The notes under the pieces were generated by a model, which worked only from the letters and a program-made list of their open reading frames with translations, had not been told where the DNA came from and did no database searches. Below, piece by piece: positions 17,836 to 27,488 of a DNA stretch of 38,014 nucleotides (position 1 is its first letter; each line of letters opens with the position of its first letter). The position numbers and the translations under genes were made by a program. The stretch is from Rhodothermales bacterium (lineage in GTDB: Bacteria > Bacteroidota > Rhodothermia > Rhodothermales > VXPQ01), in NCBI GenBank assembly GCA_022825385.1, contig JAJDWX010000010.1, positions 1 through 38,014 of the forward strand, read 5' to 3'.

Positions 17836-17921
17836 TTTTATATTTCCGGCGCTTTCGCGTTGTCAACGCGCATCAGGGCGCGGTAGTGCGACCAGCTCAG
17901 GTCGGAATGGAAGACAGTGGC

Positions 17922-18038
17922 GAATTCAGTACCCACTGGGTACTGTTTTTGACTATTGCCCAATTCTTTCCCCGCTGGGAAAAGATTCTCTTGTTGTCGC
18001 AATTCTCTACCCACTGGGGAGAGAATCTTGTGCTGGTG
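17922..18038. repeat. Three tandem 39-bp hairpin units
   Basis: The cores ACCCACTGGG (17931-17940), CCCCGCTGGG (17970-17979) and ACCCACTGGG (18009-18018) are spaced exactly 39 bp. Each is flanked by arms that differ in sequence yet pair with each other: CAGT/ACTG in unit 1 (8-bp perfect stem), CTTT/AAAAG in unit 2 (one extra base), and ATTCTCT/AGAGAAT in unit 3 (7-bp outer stem, one mismatch, 3-bp inner stem). Units 2 and 3 also share AATTCT before and GAATCTTG-like sequence after the core. Arms that change together while the spacing and centre are kept suggest selection on base pairing. Confidence 0.8.
17927..17950 (+). terminator. Possible intrinsic terminator of tRNA-Pro
   Basis: The first unit of the array forms an 8-bp perfect stem (CAGTACCC / GGGTACTG) with a three-base ACT loop, directly followed by five thymines. 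It lies 91 bp beyond the tRNA 3' end. It could end the tRNA transcript, although the run of Ts is short. Confidence 0.45.
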
Positions 18039-18169
18039 AAAGTTGCGCCCGTTCGGCACAGCAAACCCAATGAGCGCCCACCCGTTTTCCCGGAAACCAT
18101 TTCCCGCCTTGCCCTTATTATATAACGAACAGCCAACCGGATAACGCGCATTGCGGCGCGGTCTCTTTC

Positions 18170-18658
18170 ATGCTTGCTGCACGGAGAACATACAGGAAAA
18201 CGCACAGGACGGTCGCCACGCTGCTCGGCCTGAGCTTGCTGTTCGGCGCGGGGGCCCCTTTGGCGCAAACAACCTGCGCCATGGGACAAAACGGGCAAAA
18301 CGACCTGCATGGAACCCACGACTGCCACCACGAAAACACGCATTCTCATGGGCCCGCCGAGGCGCCGCCTCCTCCTTGCTCGCACGAAGCGGAATCGACG
18401 CATGAAGGCGCAGTACCTTCTTCTTTGGACGCCCGGCCATGCTGCGCATTCGAATCGGCTGCGGCCGGCGAAGCCGTAACGCTTCTTTCGAGAAGCGGAT
18501 GGCGGGATGCAGGCAATCTTTTCCTTGCGCTCCTTCCCCCTGCCCGATACGAAGCGCCAGACAAGGTATCAGCGCCCGCGCGCCTTTCCGCCCCGCCACG
18601 CTGTACCGGCTCTCCCCGCATCGACAGGCAGGCCCTGCTCGCTACGTTCCTGATCTGA
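18170..18658 (+). CDS. Small secreted His/Cys-rich protein of the copper efflux locus
   Basis: The 162-residue protein has a basic start and hydrophobic segment typical of a signal peptide (~1-33, ending near PLAQ). It then has candidate metal-binding clusters: CHHENTHSHG (~52-61), a PPPPCSH segment (~66-72) and a CC pair near residue 91. It directly precedes cusC, with a ~90-bp gap. Small exported proteins with HxC, CC and Pro-rich motifs are often found beside Cus/Czc-type pumps in Bacteroidota. I infer a periplasmic copper/silver-binding or regulatory role, but no family is firmly recognised. The ATG at 18170 has no strong ribosome site. Confidence 0.55.
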   Translation: MLAARRTYRKTHRTVATLLGLSLLFGAGAPLAQTTCAMGQNGQNDLHGTHDCHHENTHSHGPAEAPPPPCSHEAESTHEGAVPSSLDARPCCAFESAAAGEAVTLLSRSGWRDAGNLFLALLPPARYEAPDKVSAPARLSAPPRCTGSPRIDRQALLATFLI

Positions 18659-18748
18659 AAGGCTTGTTGCTTTCCGCTATTTCCCGGGGCCCGGCTCGCC
18701 CGCGCCCCTCGCGTTTGCAACAGGAAGTCCCAACAGGTCAGGAATTAT

Positions 18749-20062
18749 ATGAAGCCGATTCAATCCATTGGCGCAGTCCGCGCCCTGTTCATCGCCCTGC
18801 TTTTGCTCCCGGCGATGGCCCATGCAAGGCATCGACCGTTTGCGCCGGTCGATACGCTGCTGAGCCTTGACAATCTCCTGACAGAGATACGGGCCGGCAA
18901 TCCGTCCCTGCGCGTATCCCGACTGGAGGCAGAGGCCCTGGCTACCCGAAGCCGTCAGGCGTCCGCCTTTCCAGACCCTGCCGTGTCGGTCGGATACCAA
19001 CCGTATTCGCTCCTGACGGCGCGCGGCGCGCAGCGCAGCCAATGGCGCATCGAGCAGATGGCGCCGTACCCGGGCAAGCGCCGACTTCAGGGCGCCATCG
19101 CCGACCTGAACGCCGAAGTCGCAGGTTTTGAAGCAGATGCGTTCGAAGAAGACCTGCTCTTCGAGGCCAAGCAGGCGTACTACGAACTCTATCGGATTCA
19201 GCGACAGGAAAAGCTCATCCTCGCTTTTCAGGGCAGACTGGAAAATTTTGAAGAGGCCGCCGCCGCGCAATACGAAGTAGGCGCCGGCATGCAACAAGCC
19301 ATTCTGAAAGCGCAACTGGAAAAGAACGCCCTCGTGCGCGAGCGGCTTGAACTGGCAGAACGTCGCCGGACGGCCACCGAAACCCTGACGCGCTTGCTAA
19401 ACCGGCCCGCATCCGGCGCTTTTACAGCGGACATCCGGATCGAGGCGCCGGCGGCGCTCCCCCTTGACGAAGCCGCGCTGTTAGCCATCGCCCTGCGGGA
19501 ACGACCGGAAACCCGCGCCCTTGACGCGGCAACGCGCCGCGCCGACGCCCGCATCGCCCTGGCCCGCAAGGCGTTCATGCCCGACTTCGGCCTGAGCCTG
19601 ACGTATTTCGACATAGGCCGCGCCGACGCGCCGCCGACGGCTACGGGACGGGACGCCGTCGCAATCGGCGCCACCATCAAAGTGCCTGTTCAACGCGGGG
19701 GGCGACGGGCTCGGCTGGAGGAAACCCGCGTACGCCGCATCCAGGCGGAGACGCGGCGAGAAGCGCTCGAAACCTCGTTCCGGACGCAGATCGCGGATCT
19801 TGCAAGCCGGCTGCGCGGAGAGGCCCGGCAACTTGCCTTGTATCGGGAAGCCCTTATCCCCCAGGCCGAAACCACGCTTCAGGCTACGCTCAGCGCCTAT
19901 ACGACAGGCCGCACCGATTTTCTGGACCTCCTGGACGCCGAGCGCATGCTTTTTTCGTTGGAAACGGGCTACGAAGACACGTTCGCCCGCTACCTGAAGA
20001 CGACCGCCGCCCTCGAAAGAGCGCTGGGTATCCGCTCGCTTGCAGACCTTGACACGCTTTAG
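18749..20062 (+). CDS. cusC: TolC-family outer-membrane efflux protein, CusC/CzcC-like
   Basis: Outer-membrane channel that passes metal ions out of the cell from the CusBA pump. The 437-residue protein has a signal peptide (~1-27) and two outer-membrane-efflux repeats rich in long amphipathic helices (~40-230 and ~240-430). An example is the pattern around FPDPAVSVGYQPYS, usual for CzcC-like proteins. No lipobox cysteine is seen after the signal peptide, so it is probably not lipidated, unlike E. coli CusC. The start ATG at 18749 has an AGGA five bases upstream. cusB begins 35 bp after the stop. Confidence 0.87.
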   Translation: MKPIQSIGAVRALFIALLLLPAMAHARHRPFAPVDTLLSLDNLLTEIRAGNPSLRVSRLEAEALATRSRQASAFPDPAVSVGYQPYSLLTARGAQRSQWRIEQMAPYPGKRRLQGAIADLNAEVAGFEADAFEEDLLFEAKQAYYELYRIQRQEKLILAFQGRLENFEEAAAAQYEVGAGMQQAILKAQLEKNALVRERLELAERRRTATETLTRLLNRPASGAFTADIRIEAPAALPLDEAALLAIALRERPETRALDAATRRADARIALARKAFMPDFGLSLTYFDIGRADAPPTATGRDAVAIGATIKVPVQRGGRRARLEETRVRRIQAETRREALETSFRTQIADLASRLRGEARQLALYREALIPQAETTLQATLSAYTTGRTDFLDLLDAERMLFSLETGYEDTFARYLKTTAALERALGIRSLADLDTL

Positions 20063-20097
20063 ACGCCCTGCCGGCGTCCACCCAGACCCTGAACGCC

Positions 20098-21492
20098 ATG
20101 AACACGCAACGATTCGCCAAATGGCTCGGAATTCCGCTGCTGCTTGCAGCGCTTGCCGCCGCCGGTGGTTTTTTCCTGGGGCGCATCGCCACAGACGGAA
20201 CGGCAACCATAGCCGGGAATAAGGCGTCCGCCGACGAAGGGGAACGCAAAATCCTCTACTGGCAAGCCCCCATGAACCCGGAGGAAATCTACGATCAGCC
20301 CGGCAAATCGGCCATGGGCATGGACCTCGTTCCCGTTTACGAGGACGCAGACAGCGCGGAGCCGGGGAGCGCCGTGTCCATCGACCCGGCGACGGTGCAG
20401 AACATGGGCGTACGCACCGAGCGCGTCCGTCGGATGGATTTTTCCCGCATGATCCGCGCCGTCGGCGAAGTCCAGTACGACGAGGAGCGGCTCTATCTGG
20501 TCAACGCCAAGATCTCCGGCTGGATCGAAAGGCTTTACGTCAACTTCATCGGGGACCAGGTCCGGCAGGGGGACCCGCTGATGGAAATTTATTCGCCGGA
20601 ACTGGTCGCTACGCAGCAGGAATACCTGCTGGCGCTCGAAAACCACCGGATGCTGGCCGAAAGCAGCGTCCCTTCGGTCCGGCAAGACGCCGCGAAACTC
20701 CTCGCCTCGGCGCGCACCCGACTTGAATACTGGGACATCCCCGCCTCGGAAATCGAACGTCTGGAGCAAACCGGCGAAGTGAACAAGACCACCCTGCTCG
20801 AAGCCCCGGCCACGGGCGTCGTCGTGAAAAGAGACGCCATAGAAGGCGCCCATATCGAAGCCGGCATGGACCTCTTCGAAATCGCCGACCTGCGGACCGT
20901 GTGGGTGCACGCCAGCTTCTACGACAACGAGGCGCCGTGGATCAGCGAGGGGCAACCCGTCGAAATGGAACTGTCTTACTTGCCGGGCAAGACGTATGCG
21001 GGACAGGTTTCCTATATCTACCCCTATTTGCGCGAGAAGGCCCGCGACGTGCATGTGCGCCTGATCTTTTCCAATCCGGATCTGGACCTCAAGCCCGGGA
21101 TGTACGCCAATATCCAGCTCCAGGGCAAGGTCATACCCGACGCGCTGGTCGTACCCTCCGAAGCCGTCATTCGCTCCGGCGCGCGCACGCTCGTTTTCGT
21201 GGCCCATGGAGAAGGCCGATTCGAGCCGCGCGAAATCCGGATCGGCGAGGAAGGCGGGCCGGGAAACAGCCTGGTGCGGGTGCTCGACGGCCTGTCGGGC
21301 GACGAAGAGATCGTCACCTCGGCCCAGTTCATGCTGGACAGCGAAAGCCGCCTGCAGGAGGCCATCCGGAACATGTTGCAGGAGCGGACGCCGTCCAACG
21401 CGCAGCCTGCCGGCGAAGAGACGGAAGCCATGCCGGAAATGGCGCCTGCGGCGTCTGGAGAATCCGACGCGCAAATGCATCATCATCATTGA
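20098..21492 (+). CDS. cusB: Periplasmic adaptor of a Cu/Ag RND pump (CusB-like)
   Basis: Membrane-fusion protein linking the inner-membrane pump to the outer-membrane channel, and likely a metal-loading partner. The 464-residue protein has an N-terminal membrane anchor (~10-30). A heavy-metal-binding motif at ~54-81 (YWQAPMNPEE ... SAMGMDLVPVY) has methionines in place of the cysteines of some relatives. Barrel-sandwich, hairpin and beta-barrel domains follow, with the family segments AKISGWIERLYVNF, GDPLMEIYSPELV and EAPATGVVV. The last residues are MHHHH, a natural histidine tail that may bind metal. It lies between cusC (35 bp) and cusA (59 bp). Confidence 0.9.
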   Translation: MNTQRFAKWLGIPLLLAALAAAGGFFLGRIATDGTATIAGNKASADEGERKILYWQAPMNPEEIYDQPGKSAMGMDLVPVYEDADSAEPGSAVSIDPATVQNMGVRTERVRRMDFSRMIRAVGEVQYDEERLYLVNAKISGWIERLYVNFIGDQVRQGDPLMEIYSPELVATQQEYLLALENHRMLAESSVPSVRQDAAKLLASARTRLEYWDIPASEIERLEQTGEVNKTTLLEAPATGVVVKRDAIEGAHIEAGMDLFEIADLRTVWVHASFYDNEAPWISEGQPVEMELSYLPGKTYAGQVSYIYPYLREKARDVHVRLIFSNPDLDLKPGMYANIQLQGKVIPDALVVPSEAVIRSGARTLVFVAHGEGRFEPREIRIGEEGGPGNSLVRVLDGLSGDEEIVTSAQFMLDSESRLQEAIRNMLQERTPSNAQPAGEETEAMPEMAPAASGESDAQMHHHH

Positions 21493-21551
21493 GCCGGTAC
21501 ATCCTTCCTCGCGCGCCTTAGGGCATTTCCCGACTTTTTTCAGAGAAAATC

Positions 21552-24500
21552 ATGTTGGAAAAGATCATAGAGGCTTCGGTCAATAACCGCCTGCTGGTGA
21601 TTGTCTTCACGATCCTGATCGGGCTGGCGGGCGCCTACGCGATGTTCCGTACGCCCGTAGACGCCATCCCCGACCTGAGCGACGTGCAGGTGATCGTTTT
21701 CACCGAGTATCCGGGCCAGGCTCCGCAGGTCGTCGAAGACCAGGTGACGTATCCGCTCACGACGGCCATGCTGGGCGTACCCTTCGCGAAAGCCGTGCGG
21801 GGCTATTCGTTCTTCGGCTACTCGTTCGTCTACCTCATATTCGAAGACGGCACGGACATGTATTGGGCGCGCAGCCGGGTTCTGGAATATCTCAACTATG
21901 TGGCAGGACGGCTTCCAGAAGGCGTCGCGCCCACGCTGGGGCCGGACGCCACCGGCGTAGGCTGGGTCTTCGAATATGCGCTCGACGGCGGGGACCGGTA
22001 CGACCTTCAGCAACTGCGCTCCATCCAGGACTGGTTTCTGCGCTACGAGCTGATGAGCGTGCCTGGCGTGGCCGAAGTGGCCTCCATCGGCGGCTACGTC
22101 AAGCAGTATCAGGTCGAGGTCGATCCCAACAAGCTGCTGGCCTACGACGTCCCGCTTTCGAAAGTGCGCGAAGCCCTGCAACGCAGCAACAACGATGTGG
22201 GCGGCAGACTGGTCGAGATGGGGGAAACCGAGTTTATGGTGCGGGGGCTGGGATATATCCAGTCCGTAGAGGACATAGAGAACGCACCCGTGGGCGTGGA
22301 CGAAAACGGCACCCCCATTCTGATTCGGAACATCGCCCATGTGCACCTGGGGCCCGAATTGCGCCGCGGGCTGGCGGATCTGGATGGCGAAGGCGAAACC
22401 GTCGGGGGAATCGTGGTCATGCGCTATGGCGAAAACGCCCTCGAAACGATCGACGCCGTCAAAGCGAAACTGGAAGAACTGAAGGCGGGACTGCCGGAAG
22501 GCGTAACCGTCCAGGCCGTCTACGACCGCAGCAGCCTCATCAAGCGCGCTATCGACAACCTGCAAGGGAAGCTGCTCGAAGAAAGCCTCATCGTTGCGCT
22601 GGTGACCATGCTGTTCCTTCTGCACGTCCGCAGCGCCCTGGTGGCGATCTTCACCCTTCCGATGGGCATTCTGATCGCGTTCCTGATCATGTATTACCAA
22701 GGCCTCAACGCCAACATCATGTCGCTCAGCGGCATCGCCATCGCCATCGGCGCGATGGTCGACGCAGCGATCGTGATGATCGAAAACGCCCACAAACACA
22801 TGGAGCGCGACGCCGGGAAGAAAGACCGCTGGCGCATCATTATCGATGCGTCCAAAGAGGTCGGGCCGGCGTTGTTCTATTCGCTGCTGATTATCACGCT
22901 CTCTTTTCTGCCCGTATTCACCCTTCAGGCGCAGGAGGGCCGGCTCTTCAAGCCGCTGGCTTTCACGAAAACCTACGCCATGGCGGCTTCGGCGCTGCTG
23001 GCCATTACGGTCGTGCCGGCGCTGATGGGCTACTTCATACGCGGCAAAATCCTGCCAGAGAAGAAGAACCCTGTCAATCGGTTTCTGATTGCCCTGTATC
23101 GCCCGGTAATTCACGCCGCGCTCCGGTTCAAATGGATAACCATTGCCGCTGCGATAGCGGCGCTGGGAGCAACGGCGTATCCCCTCGGCAAACTGGGTTC
23201 CGAATTCATGCCGCCTTTGAACGAGGGCGATCTGCTCTACATGCCCACCACCGATCCGGGCGTCAGCATTGCCAAGGCAAGGGAACTCTTGCAGCAAACC
23301 AACAAGATCGTCAAGACCTTTCCGGAGGTAGACCATGCTTTCGGCAAGGCGGGCCGCGCCGAAACAGCCACGGACCCGGCGCCGCTGTCCATGATAGAAA
23401 CCACGATCACCCTGAAGCCGGAAAGCGCATGGCGGGAAGGCATGACCATGGACCGGCTCGTCCGCGAACTGGATGCCGCGATCGACTTCCCGGGCCTCAC
23501 CAACGCCTGGACCATGCCCATCAAAACGCGCATCGATATGCTCTCGACAGGCATCAAGACGCCCGTCGGCGTCAAACTGATGGGGCCCGACCTGAATATC
23601 CTTTCCGACCTGGGGCAACGCATCGCGGCCCTCCTGCAGACCGTGCCGGGCACGTTGAGCGCCTTCCCGGACAAAACCGTCGGCGGCAATTTTATCGACT
23701 ATCGCATAAACCGCGAAGAAGCCGCCCGGTACGGCCTGACGGTGGGCGACGTACAGGATGTGATCATGTCCGCCATCGGCGGAATGAATGTCACACAGAC
23801 GGTCGAGGGCCTGGAACGGTACCCGGTCAACGTTCGGTACAGCCGCGAACTGCGCGATAACCTGCCGGCGCTCCGGCGGGTACTGATTCCTACTCCTGCG
23901 GGAGCGCAGATTCCACTGAGTTATGTGGCTGATTTCAGCATCGTCAACGGACCGCCGGTCATTAAAAGCGAAAACGCGCGCACGACCTCCTGGATTTACG
24001 TGGACATCCGCGACATCGACGTGGGCGCCTACGTGCAGAACGCCCGCGCCGTCGTGCATGAGCAGGTGGACCTGCCGGAGGGATACAGCATGGTCTGGAG
24101 CGGGCAATACGAATACATGGAACGGGCCCGGCAGCGCCTGCAGATCGTGATTCCGCTGACGCTCGCAATCATTTTCCTGCTGCTCTACCTGAACTTCAGG
24201 AACATCACCGAAAGCCTTATCGTGATGTTGTCGTTGCCGTTTTCGCTCGTTGGCGGCGTCTGGCTCTTGTATCTGTTCGACTATAACCTCAGCGTAGCCG
24301 TTGGGGTCGGCTTCATTGCGCTGGCGGGGGTCGCAGCCGAAACCGGCGTAATCATGCTGATCTATCTCGATCAGGCCTGGAAGGAGAGGCGGGCGCGCGG
24401 ACAAATGACTTCGCTGAAGGAGCTGTACGAAGCCGTCGTTGCGGGCGCCGTGGATCGGGTGCGCCCCAAAATGATGACCGTCATGGCCATCATGGCGGGT

Positions 24501-24662
24501 CTTTTGCCCATTTTATGGGGGCACGGCGCAGGCTCGCAAGTAATGAAACGCATCGCGGCGCCGATGGTCGGGGGAATGGTTTCGTCCACGATCCTGACGC
24601 TGGTCGTCATCCCGGTCATCTACTACCTGTGGAAAAGCCGGGCATTGAAGAGGCGGGCCTGA
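21552..24662 (+). CDS. cusA: Cu(I)/Ag(I) RND efflux pump CusA
   Basis: Inner-membrane proton-driven pump of 1,036 residues with the standard twelve-helix RND layout and two large periplasmic loops. It starts MLEKIIEASVNN and has PVDAIPDLSDVQVIV, the usual CusA/CzcA opening. GAMVDAAIVMIENAHKH carries the proton-relay aspartate of helix 4. The three methionines that pass copper or silver through the cleft in E. coli CusA are conserved at M564 (LLYMPTT), M614 (LSMIETT) and M663 (IDMLSTG). This favours monovalent Cu/Ag over Zn/Co/Cd as substrate. It is the largest gene of the Cus locus. No two-component regulator is visible nearby. Confidence 0.96.
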   Translation: MLEKIIEASVNNRLLVIVFTILIGLAGAYAMFRTPVDAIPDLSDVQVIVFTEYPGQAPQVVEDQVTYPLTTAMLGVPFAKAVRGYSFFGYSFVYLIFEDGTDMYWARSRVLEYLNYVAGRLPEGVAPTLGPDATGVGWVFEYALDGGDRYDLQQLRSIQDWFLRYELMSVPGVAEVASIGGYVKQYQVEVDPNKLLAYDVPLSKVREALQRSNNDVGGRLVEMGETEFMVRGLGYIQSVEDIENAPVGVDENGTPILIRNIAHVHLGPELRRGLADLDGEGETVGGIVVMRYGENALETIDAVKAKLEELKAGLPEGVTVQAVYDRSSLIKRAIDNLQGKLLEESLIVALVTMLFLLHVRSALVAIFTLPMGILIAFLIMYYQGLNANIMSLSGIAIAIGAMVDAAIVMIENAHKHMERDAGKKDRWRIIIDASKEVGPALFYSLLIITLSFLPVFTLQAQEGRLFKPLAFTKTYAMAASALLAITVVPALMGYFIRGKILPEKKNPVNRFLIALYRPVIHAALRFKWITIAAAIAALGATAYPLGKLGSEFMPPLNEGDLLYMPTTDPGVSIAKARELLQQTNKIVKTFPEVDHAFGKAGRAETATDPAPLSMIETTITLKPESAWREGMTMDRLVRELDAAIDFPGLTNAWTMPIKTRIDMLSTGIKTPVGVKLMGPDLNILSDLGQRIAALLQTVPGTLSAFPDKTVGGNFIDYRINREEAARYGLTVGDVQDVIMSAIGGMNVTQTVEGLERYPVNVRYSRELRDNLPALRRVLIPTPAGAQIPLSYVADFSIVNGPPVIKSENARTTSWIYVDIRDIDVGAYVQNARAVVHEQVDLPEGYSMVWSGQYEYMERARQRLQIVIPLTLAIIFLLLYLNFRNITESLIVMLSLPFSLVGGVWLLYLFDYNLSVAVGVGFIALAGVAAETGVIMLIYLDQAWKERRARGQMTSLKELYEAVVAGAVDRVRPKMMTVMAIMAGLLPILWGHGAGSQVMKRIAAPMVGGMVSSTILTLVVIPVIYYLWKSRALKRRA

Positions 24663-24723
24663 ACCAAACGCGGCGGCGCACGTAAGGGACGCTCCTGTTT
24701 TTCGAACCATCTCAGTAAACTCC

Positions 24724-25056
24724 GTGGAAGCATTCATCGACTGGTTTATGGGGCTGGGAGCACGCTACGGAGTCAACCCCATCGTCTTCGGGTCGATCTA
24801 CGTAGGGGCCATTCCCTTCTTTACCCTGTCCATCGCCTGGCTCGTGCGGAATTTGCGGCGGCGCCGGTCGATCGTCGCCCCCCTGCTGTCCGCCTCGTTC
24901 TTCTTCGTCTCGGCCTACCTGTACCTGATCGTCGTCGGGCGAGACATTCCCGTCTGGGTGTACCTCTTCATCGGCGGCATGGTGGTCTTCGGCGCGTTCT
25001 CCACCCTGAAGAAAATCCGGGGGCAGTTGCAGGAGGGAAAAGATAGCGAAGCGTAG
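24724..25056 (+). CDS. Small three-helix membrane protein after cusA
   Basis: The 110-residue protein starts with GTG, 61 bp after cusA, in the same direction. Three hydrophobic segments are visible (~18-40, ~48-70 and ~76-95), separated by a basic loop (RNLRRRR) and followed by a charged tail (KKIRGQLQEGKDSEA). The coding pattern looks real: the C-terminal tail is polar, and charge follows the positive-inside rule. I do not recognise a function. Its position suggests it is carried with the efflux operon, but that is only context. Confidence 0.65.
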   Translation: MEAFIDWFMGLGARYGVNPIVFGSIYVGAIPFFTLSIAWLVRNLRRRRSIVAPLLSASFFFVSAYLYLIVVGRDIPVWVYLFIGGMVVFGAFSTLKKIRGQLQEGKDSEA

Positions 25057-25286
25057 AAATTATTTATATTTGCAACCATTAGCGGCAATCGCTCATCAAG
25101 GTTTGGCTGGCCGAACGGCTGGAAAAACTGGATGCGCCGGACCGCCGAACGGCTGAGCCTTCCGCCACATGCTTGTAGCGACAACTGGGCCAGCGTAATG
25201 ACGCTCTGGGCCGACGCGCGCACACCGCACGCCAGCAGCGCGGCGACCAGGCCAAGTAGCGTAACCGACTTGCGGATGGCAAGCAT
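24915..25286 (-). pseudogene. Possible fragment of a secreted protein
   Basis: The first ~28 residues on the minus strand form a convincing signal peptide (MLAIRKSVTLLGLVAALLA... ending SAQS). About 45 residues of plausible coding sequence follow, and then the frame runs antisense into the C-terminal part of the small membrane protein. The overlapping 3' part (24915-25056) is probably not translated usefully. This could be the 5' remnant of a secreted protein gene, or a short secreted peptide. Confidence is low. Confidence 0.3.
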
Positions 25287-25572
25287 CGCGAAGATATCTT
25301 GATACGAAAAGTTAAAAATCGGCAGGAAGTTGCCGGAGCACGTATCAAATCGTCATGCTGCGCAGTCGGGAGAGAGAGGGAAGGGTAATCGGATCCGTTC
25401 CCCTCGTCAACCGTTTACCGGAACGCGGTGTTCCGCGCCTCCTCGCAGCAGCGTCTTTGCGCACAAGCAAGGAGACGCGGCGGCCCGACCCCGCGCCGGC
25501 GCCCTGTTCCGCCATAGCTCCCCGCGCGCCTAACGCCCCGTTAACCCCCTGCGCACAAAACCTGCGCCCGCC
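25287..25572. other. Upstream region of ilvD
   Basis: This gap between the possible secreted fragment and ilvD is A+T-richer near 25290-25350, where a promoter could lie. It is then G+C-rich up to the ilvD start. I see no leader peptide with runs of branched-chain codons, no T-box-like element, and no clear -35/-10 pair. Confidence 0.4.
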
Positions 25573-27276
<1,704 letters not shown>

Positions 27277-27488
27277 CGGAGCGGGAAAAATGAATTTTTT
27301 ATGAAAAACGAGTCGGGCGGGGACTCTGCGGCGTTGTCGGGCGTTTAATTAGGCTGACTCCCGTTTTTTCCTAAAGAACTACGCGGGTATTCGCGAAATT
27401 ATACCTGATATCCGTTGCGCGGCGCCAAACAGGAGCGGACGACAACCCCGCGGGCGCCAAGTTGGACTTGCCATTCCTTCTCGACGTA
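27277..27488 (+). promoter_or_regulatory. Gap between ilvD and the Calx-beta surface gene
   Basis: A short GAGTC/GACTC inverted repeat (27310-27314 and 27322-27326) and a CCCG followed by TTTTTT at about 27364-27369 may end the ilvD transcript, though the stem is poor. An A+T-richer stretch around 27395-27415 (TTATACCTGATATC) could be the promoter of the surface gene. Neither call is firm. Confidence 0.3.

Larger units (their letters stand above)
17836..18169. other. Gap after tRNA-Pro carrying a hairpin array
   Basis: These 334 bp lack a recognisable gene. They hold three hairpins at exact 39-bp spacing (17927-18026) and possibly a fourth, weaker one at 17889-17904 (CGACC/GGTCG). Because 39 bp is 13 codons, reading frames stay open through the array on both strands and give 13-residue repeats, such as QFSTHW on the plus strand and PVGREL/PAGKEL/PVGTEF on the minus strand. 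I found no supporting start signals and do not call either frame a gene. The last ~100 bp before 18170 should contain the promoter of the metal efflux locus. Confidence 0.6.

Noticed and set aside
17922-18038. CRISPR array
   Set aside because: The units are 39 bp in total with self-complementary variable arms; there are no separate spacers, no conserved full repeat and no cas genes.
17838-18059. Minus-strand 73-codon frame with PVGREL/PAGKEL/PVGTEF repeats as a gene
   Set aside because: The repeats follow from the 39-bp DNA unit and the plus strand is equally open; no start signal or signal peptide supports translation. It is kept only as part of the hairpin-array finding.
27462-27488. TTG at 27462 as the start of the Calx-beta gene
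   Set aside because: It is possible, but the ATG at 27489 is in frame, closer to the signal peptide and does not change the conclusion about the C10 tract.
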